64,000 bases of DNA from Sipunculus nudus (taxonomy: Eukaryota > Annelida > Sipuncula > Golfingiida > Sipunculidae). Where the stretch lies: assembly GCA_026874595.1 (NCBI GenBank), contig CM049308.1, positions 11,683,501 to 11,747,500 of the forward strand. Direction: 5' to 3'. This document shows, piece by piece, positions 1-12,533 of the stretch; position 1 is the first letter of the stretch, and each line of letters starts with the position of its first letter. Below the pieces are notes generated by a model. That model saw only the letters and a program-made list of their open reading frames with translations. It was not told the DNA's origin and searched no databases. The position numbers were made by a program, and so were the translations under genes.

Positions 1-242
1 CATTTCGTTTTGTGTCTGTCAACTGAAATCTGAATTCCTGTGAAGTTTGTATCTGTTTATGAGCATGTAGGGTGTGTAATCAGTTAAAATTTAGCAGGGA
101 GTTTAATGGCTCAAGATTTGACCGGGGGAAGATGGGGTCAGGTAATTTTATTTTAATATTATACCATATTTATATAGCACTCTTTTCACCTAAACGGTGT
201 TCAAAAGTCCTTTTATTAATTTCTGATATATCAATTAATTTA
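1..242 (+). repeat. Direct repeat, copy 1 (identical to 1189-1430)
   Basis: I found no mismatch by eye between this 242-bp block and 1189-1430. The left end is cut by the window, so the true repeat may be longer. The two copies flank L2HGDH exon 796-947. Confidence 0.9.
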
Positions 243-383
243 CAAAATAATGCTTATAATCTGTATTTAGATCTATTGCATTATGAGATTACAGAAATGG
301 AACCCTCATGATACTCTGTAAAAGTGAATATTGCAAAAATTCAAATATGAAATCATGAATATAAAACCAACCACAGTGGTTGT

Positions 384-660
384 ACCAATTTGCAAATACC
401 AGGTACATACGATTTTGCAAATACCAGGTACATACAAATATACAAATATAAAGTATGTACAAATATGCAAACACCAAGTATGTACAAATAGGCAGATACC
501 ATGTACATACAAATATGCAAATACCAGGTATGTACAAATATGCAAATACCAGGTATCTACAAATATGCAAATACCAGATATATACAAATATGCAAATACA
601 TGCTATTGGTATGTGCCAATATGTAAATACATGGTTTGTACCAATATGCAAATATCCAAG
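384..660 (+). repeat. Minisatellite, about 25-bp unit (GCAAATACCAGGTATGTACAA type)
   Basis: About ten degenerate tandem copies in the intron before L2HGDH exon 796-947. They produce spurious open frames on both strands rich in Tyr/Cys/Ile repeats. Confidence 0.85.
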
Positions 661-795
661 TGTGAAGCAATGTATGATCTGGTTTTGTCTGTAAAGACTT
701 CACTTTGCATTTTATTTTACACACTAGTATTGGCAGTTAAAATTGTAAATAATTTGGCAGGTATAACCATTGCTTTAATCAATAATTGTTTTCAG

Positions 796-3700
796 CTGCC
801 CACCAGAGTGGTAAGAACAGCGGTGTGATACATGCAGGGATTTACTACAAACCTGGCTCCCTGAAAGCCAAGCTGTGTGTGGAGGGACTGAAACTGGCTT
901 ACCAGTACTGTGATGAGAACAACATACCTTACAAAAAATGTGGCAAGGTGAGGCGTGTGATCATTTAATAAACTCTGTCTGTTCTCGCCTCCTCCTGGGA
1001 TATTCATTATATAGTCTCAGGTGGATTTATCAGATGACGGTGTTCTGGTGTGTAGGTTACACGACTGCACCAGAACAAATATCACAAAACAATTTCTGAT
1101 TCCCTACACATGCTCCCAGACAGATTAACACACGCTGGAGCTGACAGTAAGCTGCCCAAAGGTGTCCAGTGATATCTCTGACTTTTTTCATTTCGTTTTG
1201 TGTCTGTCAACTGAAATCTGAATTCCTGTGAAGTTTGTATCTGTTTATGAGCATGTAGGGTGTGTAATCAGTTAAAATTTAGCAGGGAGTTTAATGGCTC
1301 AAGATTTGACCGGGGGAAGATGGGGTCAGGTAATTTTATTTTAATATTATACCATATTTATATAGCACTCTTTTCACCTAAACGGTGTTCAAAAGTCCTT
1401 TTATTAATTTCTGATATATCAATTAATTTAAACCCAATATGCCTGACTATCAAAATACAAATGGCACAATTTAAAACTGGATTACACATGAATAATACTA
1501 AAAGAATGAAGAAAATATTTTGCCTAGACAAGAGAGAATAATCAAAGAAATTTTAAGACTGATTGAGGTAAAAAGTGTTAAATGTTTGTTTATTATGTTG
1601 GTCATAAAAATGATCTGAACTAAAATATTTTTAGATTCTTCTTTTTGAAATACTGCCATCACATTCTTTGGTAGAAGTGTACTCCTTACTTGTAAATGTA
1701 ACTAATAAATATTTTCATGGCAAAAAAGAGGTTGACAGGAGGGGATGGAACAGACTATGATATCAGGTTTATAAGCTCTAGTGTATCTTCATGAGAGGGC
1801 AGGTCAGTGACATAAATAAAGGAAATATTGATATAATTTCAGCTGATTGTGGCTGTGGATCAAGAAGAACTACCCCGGCTTGATGACCTCTATGTCAGAG
1901 GTCAGCAGAATAATGTACCCGACCTGCGCATGGTCGGGCCGGAGGAAATCCGAGAAATTGAACCAAACTGTCAGGTCAGTGAGAATAGCTTAGTGATCAA
2001 AGACATAGTAGAGCCTAGGTTTAACTTAGCATGTCCTTCTACAGTGTAGCAAAGTTCAGCCATGGTGGCACAGAATGTGGCTTTGCCGTGAATGATTGTG
2101 ATGAAATTTTACACCTCTTTTTTGTGATGTTCTTTGGCTGTTGTTCTCACGGTATTTCACAATCATCTAAGGTACTGCATGGTATTTCTAGGCTTATTAC
2201 CAGGTTTTCCCATGGTAAAACCATTTTGAACAATTTAAAGAGAAAGAGTACCCCTCTTCACCTCCCAAGAGGTTTGTCCACAGTGTCCTACAGTAAAGGC
2301 CATGCCCTACCAAGTTCTTCAAGAAAGTGGTCAACTGTAGGCAGAACGTGGTAAGTGAGGATCAGGCTTTAGACAGGTTTGAAAAGAGTACGTACAGTAA
2401 GGGTCTTTGTTTAATATCCAGATCTATATCTGCTGACATTTGTTGTCCTGGGGACAGTAGTTAAAGAACCCATATCATTCAGAGAGACTAATTTTGCCGT
2501 TTAATGCTGAATCTCACCACCTTTGTATCATTATTTTCCTTTCACCTCAGAATAAGGTTTCTTTGATTATTTATTGCCCAGCTATATTTTGATATTAAAA
2601 TCCATGTTCCATACCAGTTTGTGTTTTATGGTTCAGCCACAGAGAGTGAGGCTGTTACATTGCAGTATGTTTAACTTTAACTGAATGGTGCATCATAATT
2701 ATCATTGATTTCAATGTGTTTGTAGAGCTGTAGAAAAATCTGTAGTCAGCAATAGTCAGCATGGTTAAAAGTAAATAATTCTTTCTTTGATTTTACTTGA
2801 AATTCAGTACTCTAACACTTGAATTTTTATTTCAAATGGAATTATTTCCAACATATGTTACCACTCCTTTCTCAAAATGTACCTCTTCCAATTTGGACCG
2901 ATGAAATGGCCAGGACTACATGTCTCAGCTGTCAAACTTTAAAATCAAAATGTGTTACATTTCAAGGAACACCCTATGTTTTCTTTCACTTGTGCATGCT
3001 AAGAAAATGTTATTTCCTTTATGAAGTCCTAACCACCAAAACACCCATGTTTATGTAATTTGCCATGAAACAATTCTTATCCAACTTATTTGAATTGACA
3101 TTACTTTCTTCTCTACATTTGTACCTACACCATCTATGTATTTAAAACCCCCAGTGCATTGTGGGGTTATAATTTCAATGCCCACAAACCCTAACCAACA
3201 GAGTCATACTCTTGTAAATCAAACTCTACACAGTGTGCAAATATTACATAAATGAATATGGAAATACAGTGTACCTTCTGATTTTTTTAGGGTATCAAAG
3301 CCATACACTCACCGCAGACCGGAATTGTTGATTGGGGTGAGGTGGCAAGGTCCTACGCTCGTAACTTTGAAGACAGAGGGGGCAAAGTCTTTACAGCTTG
3401 GAAAGTTACAGACTTTCGTGAATCTGAAGACAACCCAAACTATCCTGTCACAATAGTAGGCAAAAATCAGGTGATTATACAGCCTTCCATTTACATGTTT
3501 GAGTGCAGTTTTCATTTAACATATAAATTAATTGCCATCATGATATAAAAGCCTGTGATAGTGCACAGTTCTATGGTGATTTAAAATAAGGAAGTAAAAA
3601 TATGAAATGTCTAGATATGCATGCAGAAATATGTCTCAAAGTCTAGCAAATAAACTTCCTTTTTTCATTTGTAGACATTATTGGCCCACTCACATGTATC

Positions 3701-6700
3701 CTGTGAAATAATTTTCTTCGTTTTGTCTCTTGACATGTTGTCCTCATTACTCTGAAGACATTTGTACTTATTTATACTGGTCATTTATTCTTGAGAATAC
3801 ATGCTGTAACATTTAGGGAAGGAAGGGATTCACAATAACACTGAGGGGTTCACCTTTACACTGAGCGGTTACTGTCACACTGAGGGGTTCACTGTCACAC
3901 TGAGGGAGTCATTGTTACACTGAGGGCTCATCATTACACTGATGGGTTCATTTTTACTCAGAGCGGTTACTGTCACAGTGAGCAGTTACAGTCACACTGA
4001 GGGAGTCATTGTTACACTGAGGGAGTCATTGTTACACAGAGGGAATTACTTTAACTCTGAGGGGTTTACTGTCATACAGAGGAGATCACTGTTACTGATG
4101 GGTTACTGTAACACTGAGCAGTTTCTGTCACACTGGAGGGATTCATTGTTACACTGATGGGGGTTCATTGTTTCACTCAGGGGGTTACTGTTACTCTGAG
4201 GTGTTACCCTCACACTGGGGGTTCATTGTAACACTGATGGGTTACTGTTACACTAAGGGAATCATTGTTACACTGAGGGGGGTTACACTGAGGGCTTCAC
4301 TGTTACACTGAGGAGTTCACTATTACACTAAGGGGTTACTGTTACACTGGAGGGTTCACTGTTACGCTGAGGGGTCCATTGTTACACTGAGAAGTTCACT
4401 TACAGTGAGAGGTTACTATTATCCTGAGGGACTAAAAGATTGCCCTTAAAGAGGTCTGCAATAAAACCCTTAGATAAAGGGTTTTGGCTGCTGAAAAAGG
4501 GGGGCCGGGACCAACGCTACTCCCCTTTGGATCAGTATCTGATGTGCCACGATCTTCCACAGTAATACTGTGGCACAGAATGGAAAGTAATAGGTTTTCA
4601 GAGCTTTATTGTTTTTCAGAATGTGATGTTTAGAGAAGAGATCCTCCAAGCCAAAAATGTACTGACCTGTGGTGGGTTGTTTGCTGACCGTCTGGCAGAG
4701 TTGTCAGGATGTAACCCCGTGCCAAGAATCGTTCCGTTCAGAGGAGAATATCTGTTACTCAAGCCAGAAAAATCACATCTAGTCAATGGAAACATATACC
4801 CGGTAGTTAATTATTACCACCATAAACCACTGTGTTTACTTGTTATTTTGATACACCTAGAGGTACAAAAGTTTTATTTTATATAATAATTTCATGAAAC
4901 ATTTTCACATCCATTTTTCATTGAGATAAATTTCAACCTTGGTTATACTTCCCAAAGTAAGAGTTGGCATTAAATATTTACTTGATGTTTCATTTTGAAT
5001 CAGATCATATTCATTAACAATTTATTTTTTATTTATTCTTCTTGTCTAATCCAGCTGTTATTATGAGATGCATCAGCTACATAAACTGATAACCTGGTAA
5101 TATTTATTCATTTTTATAAAATGTATATCAACTTTGTATTGTCTCAGTATACTGGAAAATTGAAACAAAACAGCTTTATTTTTACTAATGCAGTTTTTCC
5201 CACAAATATTTTGAAAGTAAGGCCAAAAAAAATAAAAAGGTAAGGTTCTCAGGCACCGCCCGTCAATTTTAACACGACATCAAAGTTTTTAATTTGATTT
5301 TCATCTTTCAAGAAGATAAAATAATACAGTTTTGATAAGTTTTCCATTGTTATGTAGTGCTTTTACCTGTTTAGAAAAAAAATTATGTTATTATCATACT
5401 TTTCCCTGATCATATGACATTTTTTTTAAACATATAAAAAAAGGTATTAAAAAAACCTGCCCACCCGCATTGATTTCTGAAAAAAAGTGCCTGAGAACCA
5501 AACCTTATTTTTTGGGCCTAACACTTCCCTGATTTGAAGTTCTGTCTGTAGTTTAAATGTGAGGGAATAGGTGCATTAACATGGGGAGGGGGGTGGAGAG
5601 AGCAAATTAAAAATAAAAAGTAGAACTTTTTGACTTTGTGTTTAAGTTCATCATGCTTGTGCAGACTTGGGGCCCCTATCTTGGTAGAGCTTAGATGTTA
5701 CTATACCATCTGCAGTAGTTTTTTTCAATGCCTCAGTCAAAACCAAGTCCTGGGTATTTATGTACAAAAAATGTAAATCAGTTAGGCCTATCAACAATTG
5801 ATTGATAATTTTAACAGGTGCCAGATCCAAAGTTCCCGTTTCTGGGTGTACATTTCACACCAAGGGTAGACGGAAGTGTGTGGCTAGGACCAAATGCCGT
5901 CCTGGCATTCAAAAGGGAAGGATACAAACTACTGGACCTTAATCTAATGGATCTGTTTGATTCTCTCAGTTTCAGGTATGTTATCTGTGGAAGTGGATTT
6001 TTTGGCCTGCTGGTTGTTCTGGCTGTTTGTGCTGAGCTTTGTGTTGTGGTTATAACTTTTTGCCTAAAATTAAACAAAAAAGTCCAGAATGTATAAAAAT
6101 TTTATGATACATGTTTGTTTATTAAGCTTTTAATTGTAATCATGAAGGAAAAAAATAATCAGAATTAAATAGGGCCTCAGTGAATATCAAAATTTGAATG
6201 TCATTAATGAAGCAGTAAAAAAAGACACAAAGTTCTTATATATAAATACCAGTGCTGCCATCTGTTGGACACTTCATAAATTAAATTCTGATTGATTCTA
6301 ACTGTCAAGCATTGGAGTAACTGAAACATTGTCATCTCTGTTAAATTATACAACAAGTATAAAACCAGATGATTAGACAAATGAAATTGAAACAAATGTT
6401 TATAACCTGTAGTTCTCTGATGAAATGAAAAGAAATAAGACTCATTTGAATCACCACTTTGACTTAAAGTTATCATCATGACAACAGAGCCAGCATGGAA
6501 CTGTCTTTAATTACCTTGCCTGTTTTTTAGTATCATTATTTTGTATGCTGTATAGCCTAACATATGATCTTTTTAATAATTTTCAGTGTATAGCAATTAT
6601 TTGATGTTTCCTTTGTAGTTACCGCTTGATGATTTTGCTTATATCTAACAGTGCTGCATGGGTTTTTACTCATATCTTTCTCTGTTTGATTGTTGTCAGT

Positions 6701-9700
6701 TTTACTATTTTCTTTGTTGTATATTTTCTTTTTTTTTGTATTAGTTGCTGCATGACCCTTTTGTTTTCCTTGAGGGTGGTAGGATAACAACTTTGTTTAC
6801 CTCCACAGTTGCTGCATGATTTTTTTAATTGCCTCAACAATTGTTACATGATTTTTTTGTTTGCCTCAACAATTGCTGCATGATTATTTTGTTTGCCTCA
6901 ACAGTTGCTACATGGCCATTTGGTTTGCCTCAACGGTCGCTGTCTGACCATTTTTTTGCCTTGATAGTGTTTGGATGATTATTTTGTTTGCCTCAACAGT
7001 TGCTGCATGATTATTTTGTTTGCCTCACCAGTTGCTGCATGATTATTGTATCCCCAGACAAAGTCGGGATACTATGGTTTCACGTCGGTCCCGCTGCCGC
7101 TGCCGCAGAAAAACTTTGTGAGCGGGATAACTCAAAAAATATTTCGCTGATTCTTTTCAATGTTTACATTTGTATATATATAGGTAAGGGGACAAAGTCT
7201 ATTTAAAATGGGGTCATGACCTATGCTAGGAGAGTGACCTTGACCTTGAATAGGTCCATTTTTGCTGAAAATAACACAAATTCTTAAATATCTCAAGTAA
7301 GCTTGCATTGACTGGTCCAAAAATCAAGGGGACTGAAGATCTTGGATAGCCTTGAGATATACTGGTGGCGCCACCTATTATCCTTTTTTTGTTTTTACAC
7401 CTTTTAATACCCCCTTAATTGCCACTTGACAGTACTGTAAGCATTATAAGTCAAAAACTAATGGACAGATTTCTTTCATATTATGCACATGTAGAGAGAT
7501 GGGTTATGGGATGAGGTCTATTTACATTTGGGTCATAACCTTTACCATGAGAGTGGCCTTGACCTTTAATGTGTCCATATTTGGTGAAAATCACACACCT
7601 CCTATGATATCTTCAGTGTTGATAGCCATATGGATTTCAAACGTGACTTATGTATGGCCCACCACTAAAGTAAGAACCCTATAGATTCTAGGGTCATGAG
7701 GTCAAAGGTCAAGGTCACTAGACTTGCATCTTAAAAGATACTGTGGATGCATTTTAAGCCAAACTTTCATCCCAGGTCTTCCATCTTGAATATATAGCTC
7801 ACTTGCCAATAGTGGATGATCCATATCAATTTTGGGGTGACAAGGTCAAAGGTCAAGGCCACAGGAGCTATCTGTCAAAAAATTAGTTTCTGGATGATAA
7901 TTCCTGCTTTTATTGATGTATTGATTTCAAAATTGACTTGTATATGTCCCATTGAAAAAGCAAGACCCCAATTGATTTTGGGTTCATGAGGTCAAAGGTC
8001 AAGGTCACAGGACACATCTTTAAAAAGATTGTGGATGCATTTTCAGCCAAACTTTCATCCCAGGTCTTCAATCTTGAATATATAGCTCACTTGCCATAGT
8101 GGATGATCCATTGAAATTTTGGGGTCACAAGGTCAAAGGTCAAGGCCACAAGAGCTATCTGTAAAAAAAATAGTTTCTGGATGATAATTCCTGCTTTTAT
8201 TGATATATTGATTTCAAACTTGACTTATATATGTCCCATTGAAAAAGCAAGACCCGAATAGATTTTGGGGTCAAAGGTCAAGGTCACAGGACACATCTTT
8301 AAAAAGATTGTGGATGCATTTTCAGCCAAACAATTCATCTCAGATCTTTCATCTTGCACATATAGTTCAGCTGCCAAGAGTGGAAGACCCCTATCAATTT
8401 TGAGGTCACAAGGTCAAAGGTGAAGGTCACAGGAGCCATCTGTCCAAAAATTAGTTTCTGGATGATAATTCCTGCTTTTATTGATGTATGGATTTCAAAC
8501 TTGACTTGTATATGTCCATTGGAAAAGCAAGACCCAAATTGATTTTGGGGTCATGAGGTCAAAGGTCAAGGTCACAGGACACATCTTTAAAAAGATGTGG
8601 ATGCATTTTCAGCCAAACATTTCATCTCAGATCTTTCATCTTGCACATATAGTTCACCTGCCAAGAGAGGAAGAACCCTATCAATTTTGAGGTCACAAGG
8701 TCAAAGGTGAAGGTCACAGGAGCCATCTGTCCAAAAATTAGTTTCTGGATGATAATTCCTGCTTTTATTGATGTATAGATTTCAAATTTGACTTGTATAT
8801 GTCCCATTGGAAAAGCAAGACCTGAATTGATTTTGGGGTCATGAGGTCAAAGGTCAAGGACACATCTTTAAAAAGATGTGGATGCATTTTCAGCCAAACA
8901 TTTCATCTCAGACATTTCATCTTGCACATTCAGTTCCCCTGCCAATAGAGGAAGACGCCTGTCAATTGTGAGGTCACAAGGTCAAAGGTGAAGGTCACAG
9001 GAGCCATCTGTCCAAAAATTAGTTCCCAAGATGATAATTCAAGCTTGGATTAATATATGGATTTCAATCCTGACTTATATATGGCCCATCAATAAAACTT
9101 GACCTCTATTGATTTATATATAAAAGTGGATGATCAATATTAATTTTAGGTCACAAGGTCAATGGTCAAGGCCACAGGAGCCATCTGTCAAAAAATTAGT
9201 TTCTGGATGATAATTCCTGCTTTAATTGATGTATAGATTTCAAAATTGACTTGTATATGTCCCATTGAAAAAAAAAAGACCCCAATTGATTTTGGGTTCA
9301 TGAGGTCAAAGGTCAAGGTCACAGGACCAACATCTTCAAAAAGATTGTGGATTGATAGATGGAAGAAACAATAATTGATTGCCAGGTGTCAGTATATGCT
9401 GCTAAAAATGGGGGCCTATTCTTAAAGGGGGGGGGGGCCTACTATGTCTGGGGATACTCTGGCACCTGCGGTGCCAAGAAATGTCTAATTTTTGTTTGCC
9501 ACAACAGTTGTTACATGATTATTTTGTTTGCCTCAACAATTGCTGCATGATTATTTTGTTTGCTCCAACAGTTGCTACATGGCCATTTGGTTTGCCTCAA
9601 CAGTTGCTGCATAACCATTTTGCTTGCCTTAAGAGTGGTTGGATGGTTGCTTTGTTTGCCTCAGCAGTTGCTGCATGATTATTTTGTTTGCCTCAACAGT

Positions 9701-12533
9701 TGCTGCATAATTATTTTCTTTGCCTCAACAGTTGCTGCATGATCATTTTGTTTGCCTCAACAATTGCTGCATAATTATTTTGTTTGCCTCAACAGTTGCT
9801 GAATGATTATGTTTGCCTCAACAGTTGCGGCATGATTATTTTGTTTGCCTCAACAGTTGCTGAATTATTATGTTTGCCTCAACAGTTGCTGCATGATTAT
9901 TTTGTTTGCCTTAACAGTTGCTGTGTAACCATTTTGTGCGAAATTGAGTGATGGAATGGTCACTGTTTGCCTTAACAGTTGTTGCATGATTATTTTGTTT
10001 CTTTTACAGCTGTTGCTTGGTACTCTTTTTGCCCTAATGATATTTGCCTACGTGAGCCCTATTAATCCAGAATTGCCTTTAATATTTGTCCCTCAGTTAC
10101 TGGATGTGTACAGCTGCCATGGTCCGTCCAGCCATTAACTTTTAGTGTCACAGCGATAACTTACAATGGCTTTAATGGGTTTTCACAAAACTCACCATAA
10201 CTTCTTACCGGTAGATTATCTCGCCTGAGTTCTGTTATGAGCAAAATCCACATTTAGTAAGGTCAGAGGTCATAAGATATGCTACGGGTGTATTATGCAC
10301 CATCTTGATGATATTTAAGTTTTGCTGTTTAAATAAAAACCAGTTAAGTTAAAATCACTACTGGTAGTCCTTACAATAAAAGCAGTGGCATAATATGTCC
10401 TACAAAATCATAAGAAACATCACTCCTAATCAAGCTTGCTTAAAATGTGATGTTATTTGGGTGAGATTGTACCAGCAATATTCATGGGAGTTAATGCAGC
10501 TGACTGACAAGTTCAGAATTCATCAGAGATATAGCTGGGCTCTGACTGAAGATGAAATACTAAAGTTTCATTTGCCATAGGTTCCCAACCCTAAGTACCC
10601 TTGGTTAGGGGTTCACTTTACCCCTCGACTGGATGGGAGTATCTGGCTTGGACCCAACGCGGTGCTGGCTTTTAAACGAGAAGGCTACAGTCTGTCACAT
10701 ATCAGTGTTCCTGATATTGTAGATGCTGTCAGCTTTAGGTAATCACAGTACATTAAATATCTTTCTTAGCATATTTCTGCGCTGCCTTACATTATTAATA
10801 CACCATTACACACAATTTATAATATTTCAATCAAACTCTGTTTGTTATTACTGATTCTACTTATTATTGAAAATTTGTTTAACATATAATATATGATGCT
10901 GTGAAATATGGAACATTTGCCCAAAATGCCTCAAAATTGATTTTGGCTCCATCTGGTGTTCATTTTATGAACAAACTGTTTCAGCTGTTTGTTCATACAC
11001 AAGATTTCTTTATATGGAATGAATGAGCTGTATTTCTTATTTGTATCAATTTAATCATTATACATACATTTGTTCTTGCCTCTGATTTATTCCCTTGATT
11101 GACTGACACTCAAATGTTTGATATATATACATTATTGATGCAGCAGGCAACATCCAATCTGCATGTGATGTTTTGTCTTTGACCCTCTGTAACCCTCCAG
11201 ACTGCTGAATTATTATTAGTGAATAGTTAACCCTGCCCCCAGTGCCTTTCCCTCTCTGTACCTTTTAACACATTTTTTCTGCAGGTTAATTGTAGTATAG
11301 AACACTTTTTATAACAGTTTATCTAATCCTGCTTCATTCATTCTTTTTTGTCATATTTTTTTCTATTGATAACAAACTTGATCTTATTTAAAATTTTCTT
11401 ATGAAAATGAATATTGTTGTAAAATTGTAATATAATTATATGTAATATTATTCTAAAAATATACAAGTAAAAGCATTCACAGTACCTTACACATACACTG
11501 GAATCAACAGCAGACCATACATTTGGTCAGAGAGAATGTTAGCAGCTTTTCCTTCATCCCAATTCAAATCAGTTTACCTTTGATAAGTTGTGTTTTTCCA
11601 GAGGATTACGTAAGCTGGTCTTCTCTAACTTTTCCTACGCTGTTGGGGAGCTGTATCGGGGAGTGTACATTGCCGCTCAGGTCAAACAGCTCCAGCGATT
11701 TGTACCTCAGCTTCAGCTGTCTGATGTCACCAGGTAAAATTCTTGCACATATGCTACACCTTGTTGTTGTTAAAGTTAGTGTGAAGGTGGTCTCAAGAAA
11801 TTATTTACTTATAGACAGTCAAAGTCTCATGCACTGAGCATGGTCCATGTGCTTACATGCCAAGGGATTTAAATCCCATGCACTGGGGCTTTTGACAGCT
11901 TATTCCAAACTATTCATTAATTCAAAGTAATTGTGTAGAAGAGCTGATGTACATCTGTTTGACTAGAAAGCATCAAAATTGTAAAAAAAAAAAAAAAAAT
12001 TCCACAGACCTCAATAATATAATGTAACATACTGCACATATAATAATATTGTTTGAAATCATGTAAAGTTGGAAAAGGTAAACAAAAAACATTCATAACA
12101 GTACTTTTTGTGAAGCCAATCACTGTACTGAACTTTTCACAAGATTGTACTTTTTGATTAGTTGCTTACAGACTTTCATAGGCTTTCAGAACTACCAGCT
12201 TTGTATCTTTTTCTGCAAATCTTCATTATATGTACTGGCAGGTGACTTTTCAAACACCCATCCCTCCCCACCTTTATATGTATTAGAAAATTATAATGTA
12301 GCATGTATAATGTTTTAATATAACTGTTGATTGACAGGGGTCCAGCTGGTGTGCGAGCCCAGGCCTTGGACACTGACGGGAACCTGGTGGATGACTTTGT
12401 GTTTGACGGAGGAGTAGGAGACTTAGGAAGCAGGATGTTACATGTACGTAACGCTCCATCACCCGGTGCAACATCGTCTCTGGCAATCGCCAAGATGGTA
12501 GCTGACGAGTGCCAACAGAGGTTCAGCCTATGA
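796..12533 (+). CDS. L2HGDH: L-2-hydroxyglutarate dehydrogenase, 5'-truncated by window edge
   Basis: FAD-dependent mitochondrial enzyme (DAO/GlpO fold) that oxidises L-2-hydroxyglutarate to 2-oxoglutarate. Coding exons seen: 796-947, 1843-1974, 3291-3470, 4620-4802, 5818-5975 or 10581-10738, 11602-11733, 12338-12533 (TGA). All junctions are AG/GT and phases chain without a break (1, 0, 0, 0, 0, 2, 2), giving about 376 residues with either alternative exon. Family hallmarks in order: [115 protein letters not shown] and a C-terminal RFSL. The mitochondrial presequence and GxGxxG FAD-binding exon are missing and must lie before base 1, since animal L2HGDH proteins are about 460 aa. No frame break was seen. 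Identity is firm; exon ends are by eye. Confidence 0.95.
1189..1430 (+). repeat. Direct repeat, copy 2 (identical to 1-242)
   Basis: Second copy, 1188 bp downstream of copy 1. Identity ends at 1430/242, where the sequences diverge abruptly. Bases before 1189 can only be compared if the sequence upstream of the window is known. Confidence 0.9.
3815..4435 (+). repeat. Minisatellite, about 19-bp unit (TTCACTGTTACACTGAGGG type)
   Basis: More than thirty degenerate tandem copies in the L2HGDH intron between 3470 and 4620. Unit length varies from about 15 to 20 bp. Confidence 0.85.
5219..5520 (+). mobile_element. Short inverted-repeat element, family 1 copy a
   Basis: About 300 bp. The left end GGCCAAAAAAAATAAAAAGG, then TTCTCAGGCAC, is mirrored by GTGCCTGAGAACC...TTTTTGGGCC at the right, giving terminal inverted repeats of about 35 bp. 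The middle contains an A/T-rich stretch with a GTGCTTTTACCT block shared with the other copies. No coding capacity; MITE-like. Confidence 0.75.
5818..5975 (+). CDS. L2HGDH: L2HGDH alternative exon, copy A
   Basis: 158-bp exon entered in phase 0 after a polypyrimidine/AG acceptor (ttaacag) and left in phase 2 at AG|gtatg. It encodes [16 protein letters not shown], then [18 protein letters not shown], then [16 protein letters not shown] plus the first two bases of Arg. This is the conserved core next to the flavin and substrate site of the DAO fold. It is homologous to the exon at 10581-10738. Because 158 is not a multiple of 3, splicing both copies into one mRNA would shift the frame. Codons and splice sites are intact, so it reads as a working exon. 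Confidence 0.9.
6800..7047 (+). repeat. 32-bp minisatellite, left part (TTGCTGCATGATTATTTTGT type)
   Basis: Tandem units of about 32 bp of the form CCTCAACAGTTGCTGCATG plus ATTATTTTGTTTG. The array stops at 7047 where the AGGTCA element begins and resumes at about 9485, so the element sits inside the array. Confidence 0.85.
7048..9457 (+). mobile_element. 2.4-kb element with terminal inverted repeats and internal AGGTCA tandem array
   Basis: The ends GTATCCCCAGACAAAGT (7048) and the inverse of GTATCCCCAGACATAGT (to 9457) match at 16 of 17 bases. Between about 7690 and 9340 a unit of about 140 bp alternates with a partner of similar length. Nearly every unit carries AGGTCAAAGGTCAAGG or a one-base variant. 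No protein of size is encoded; the only open frames are short. It lies in an L2HGDH intron and interrupts a 32-bp minisatellite. A non-autonomous DNA transposon of mollusc type is the likely reading. Confidence 0.7.
9485..10015 (+). repeat. 32-bp minisatellite, right part
   Basis: Same unit as 6800-7047, about 16 copies with small deletions, ending about 560 bp before L2HGDH exon copy B. Open frames across it are repeat artefacts. Confidence 0.85.
10581..10738 (+). CDS. L2HGDH: L2HGDH alternative exon, copy B
   Basis: 158-bp exon with the same length and phases as copy A. Acceptor is ccatag|gtt and donor is AG|gtaatc. It encodes [16 protein letters not shown], then [18 protein letters not shown], then [16 protein letters not shown] plus two bases of Arg. 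By my count 37 of 53 residues match copy A. The catalytic-core stretch is nearly unchanged and the differences are concentrated in the last 17 residues ([12 protein letters not shown] versus [12 protein letters not shown]). Both copies join equally well in frame to the next exon at 11602. I see no stop or frame break, so this is not an evident pseudo-exon. Confidence 0.9.

Noticed and set aside
289-828. Open frames of 79-165 codons rich in Tyr/Cys/Asn
   Set aside because: They are translations of the 25-bp minisatellite in an L2HGDH intron.
6800-10015. Regular 32-bp direct repeats resembling a CRISPR array
   Set aside because: Units are contiguous with no unique spacers, they lie in a eukaryotic intron, and there are no cas genes.
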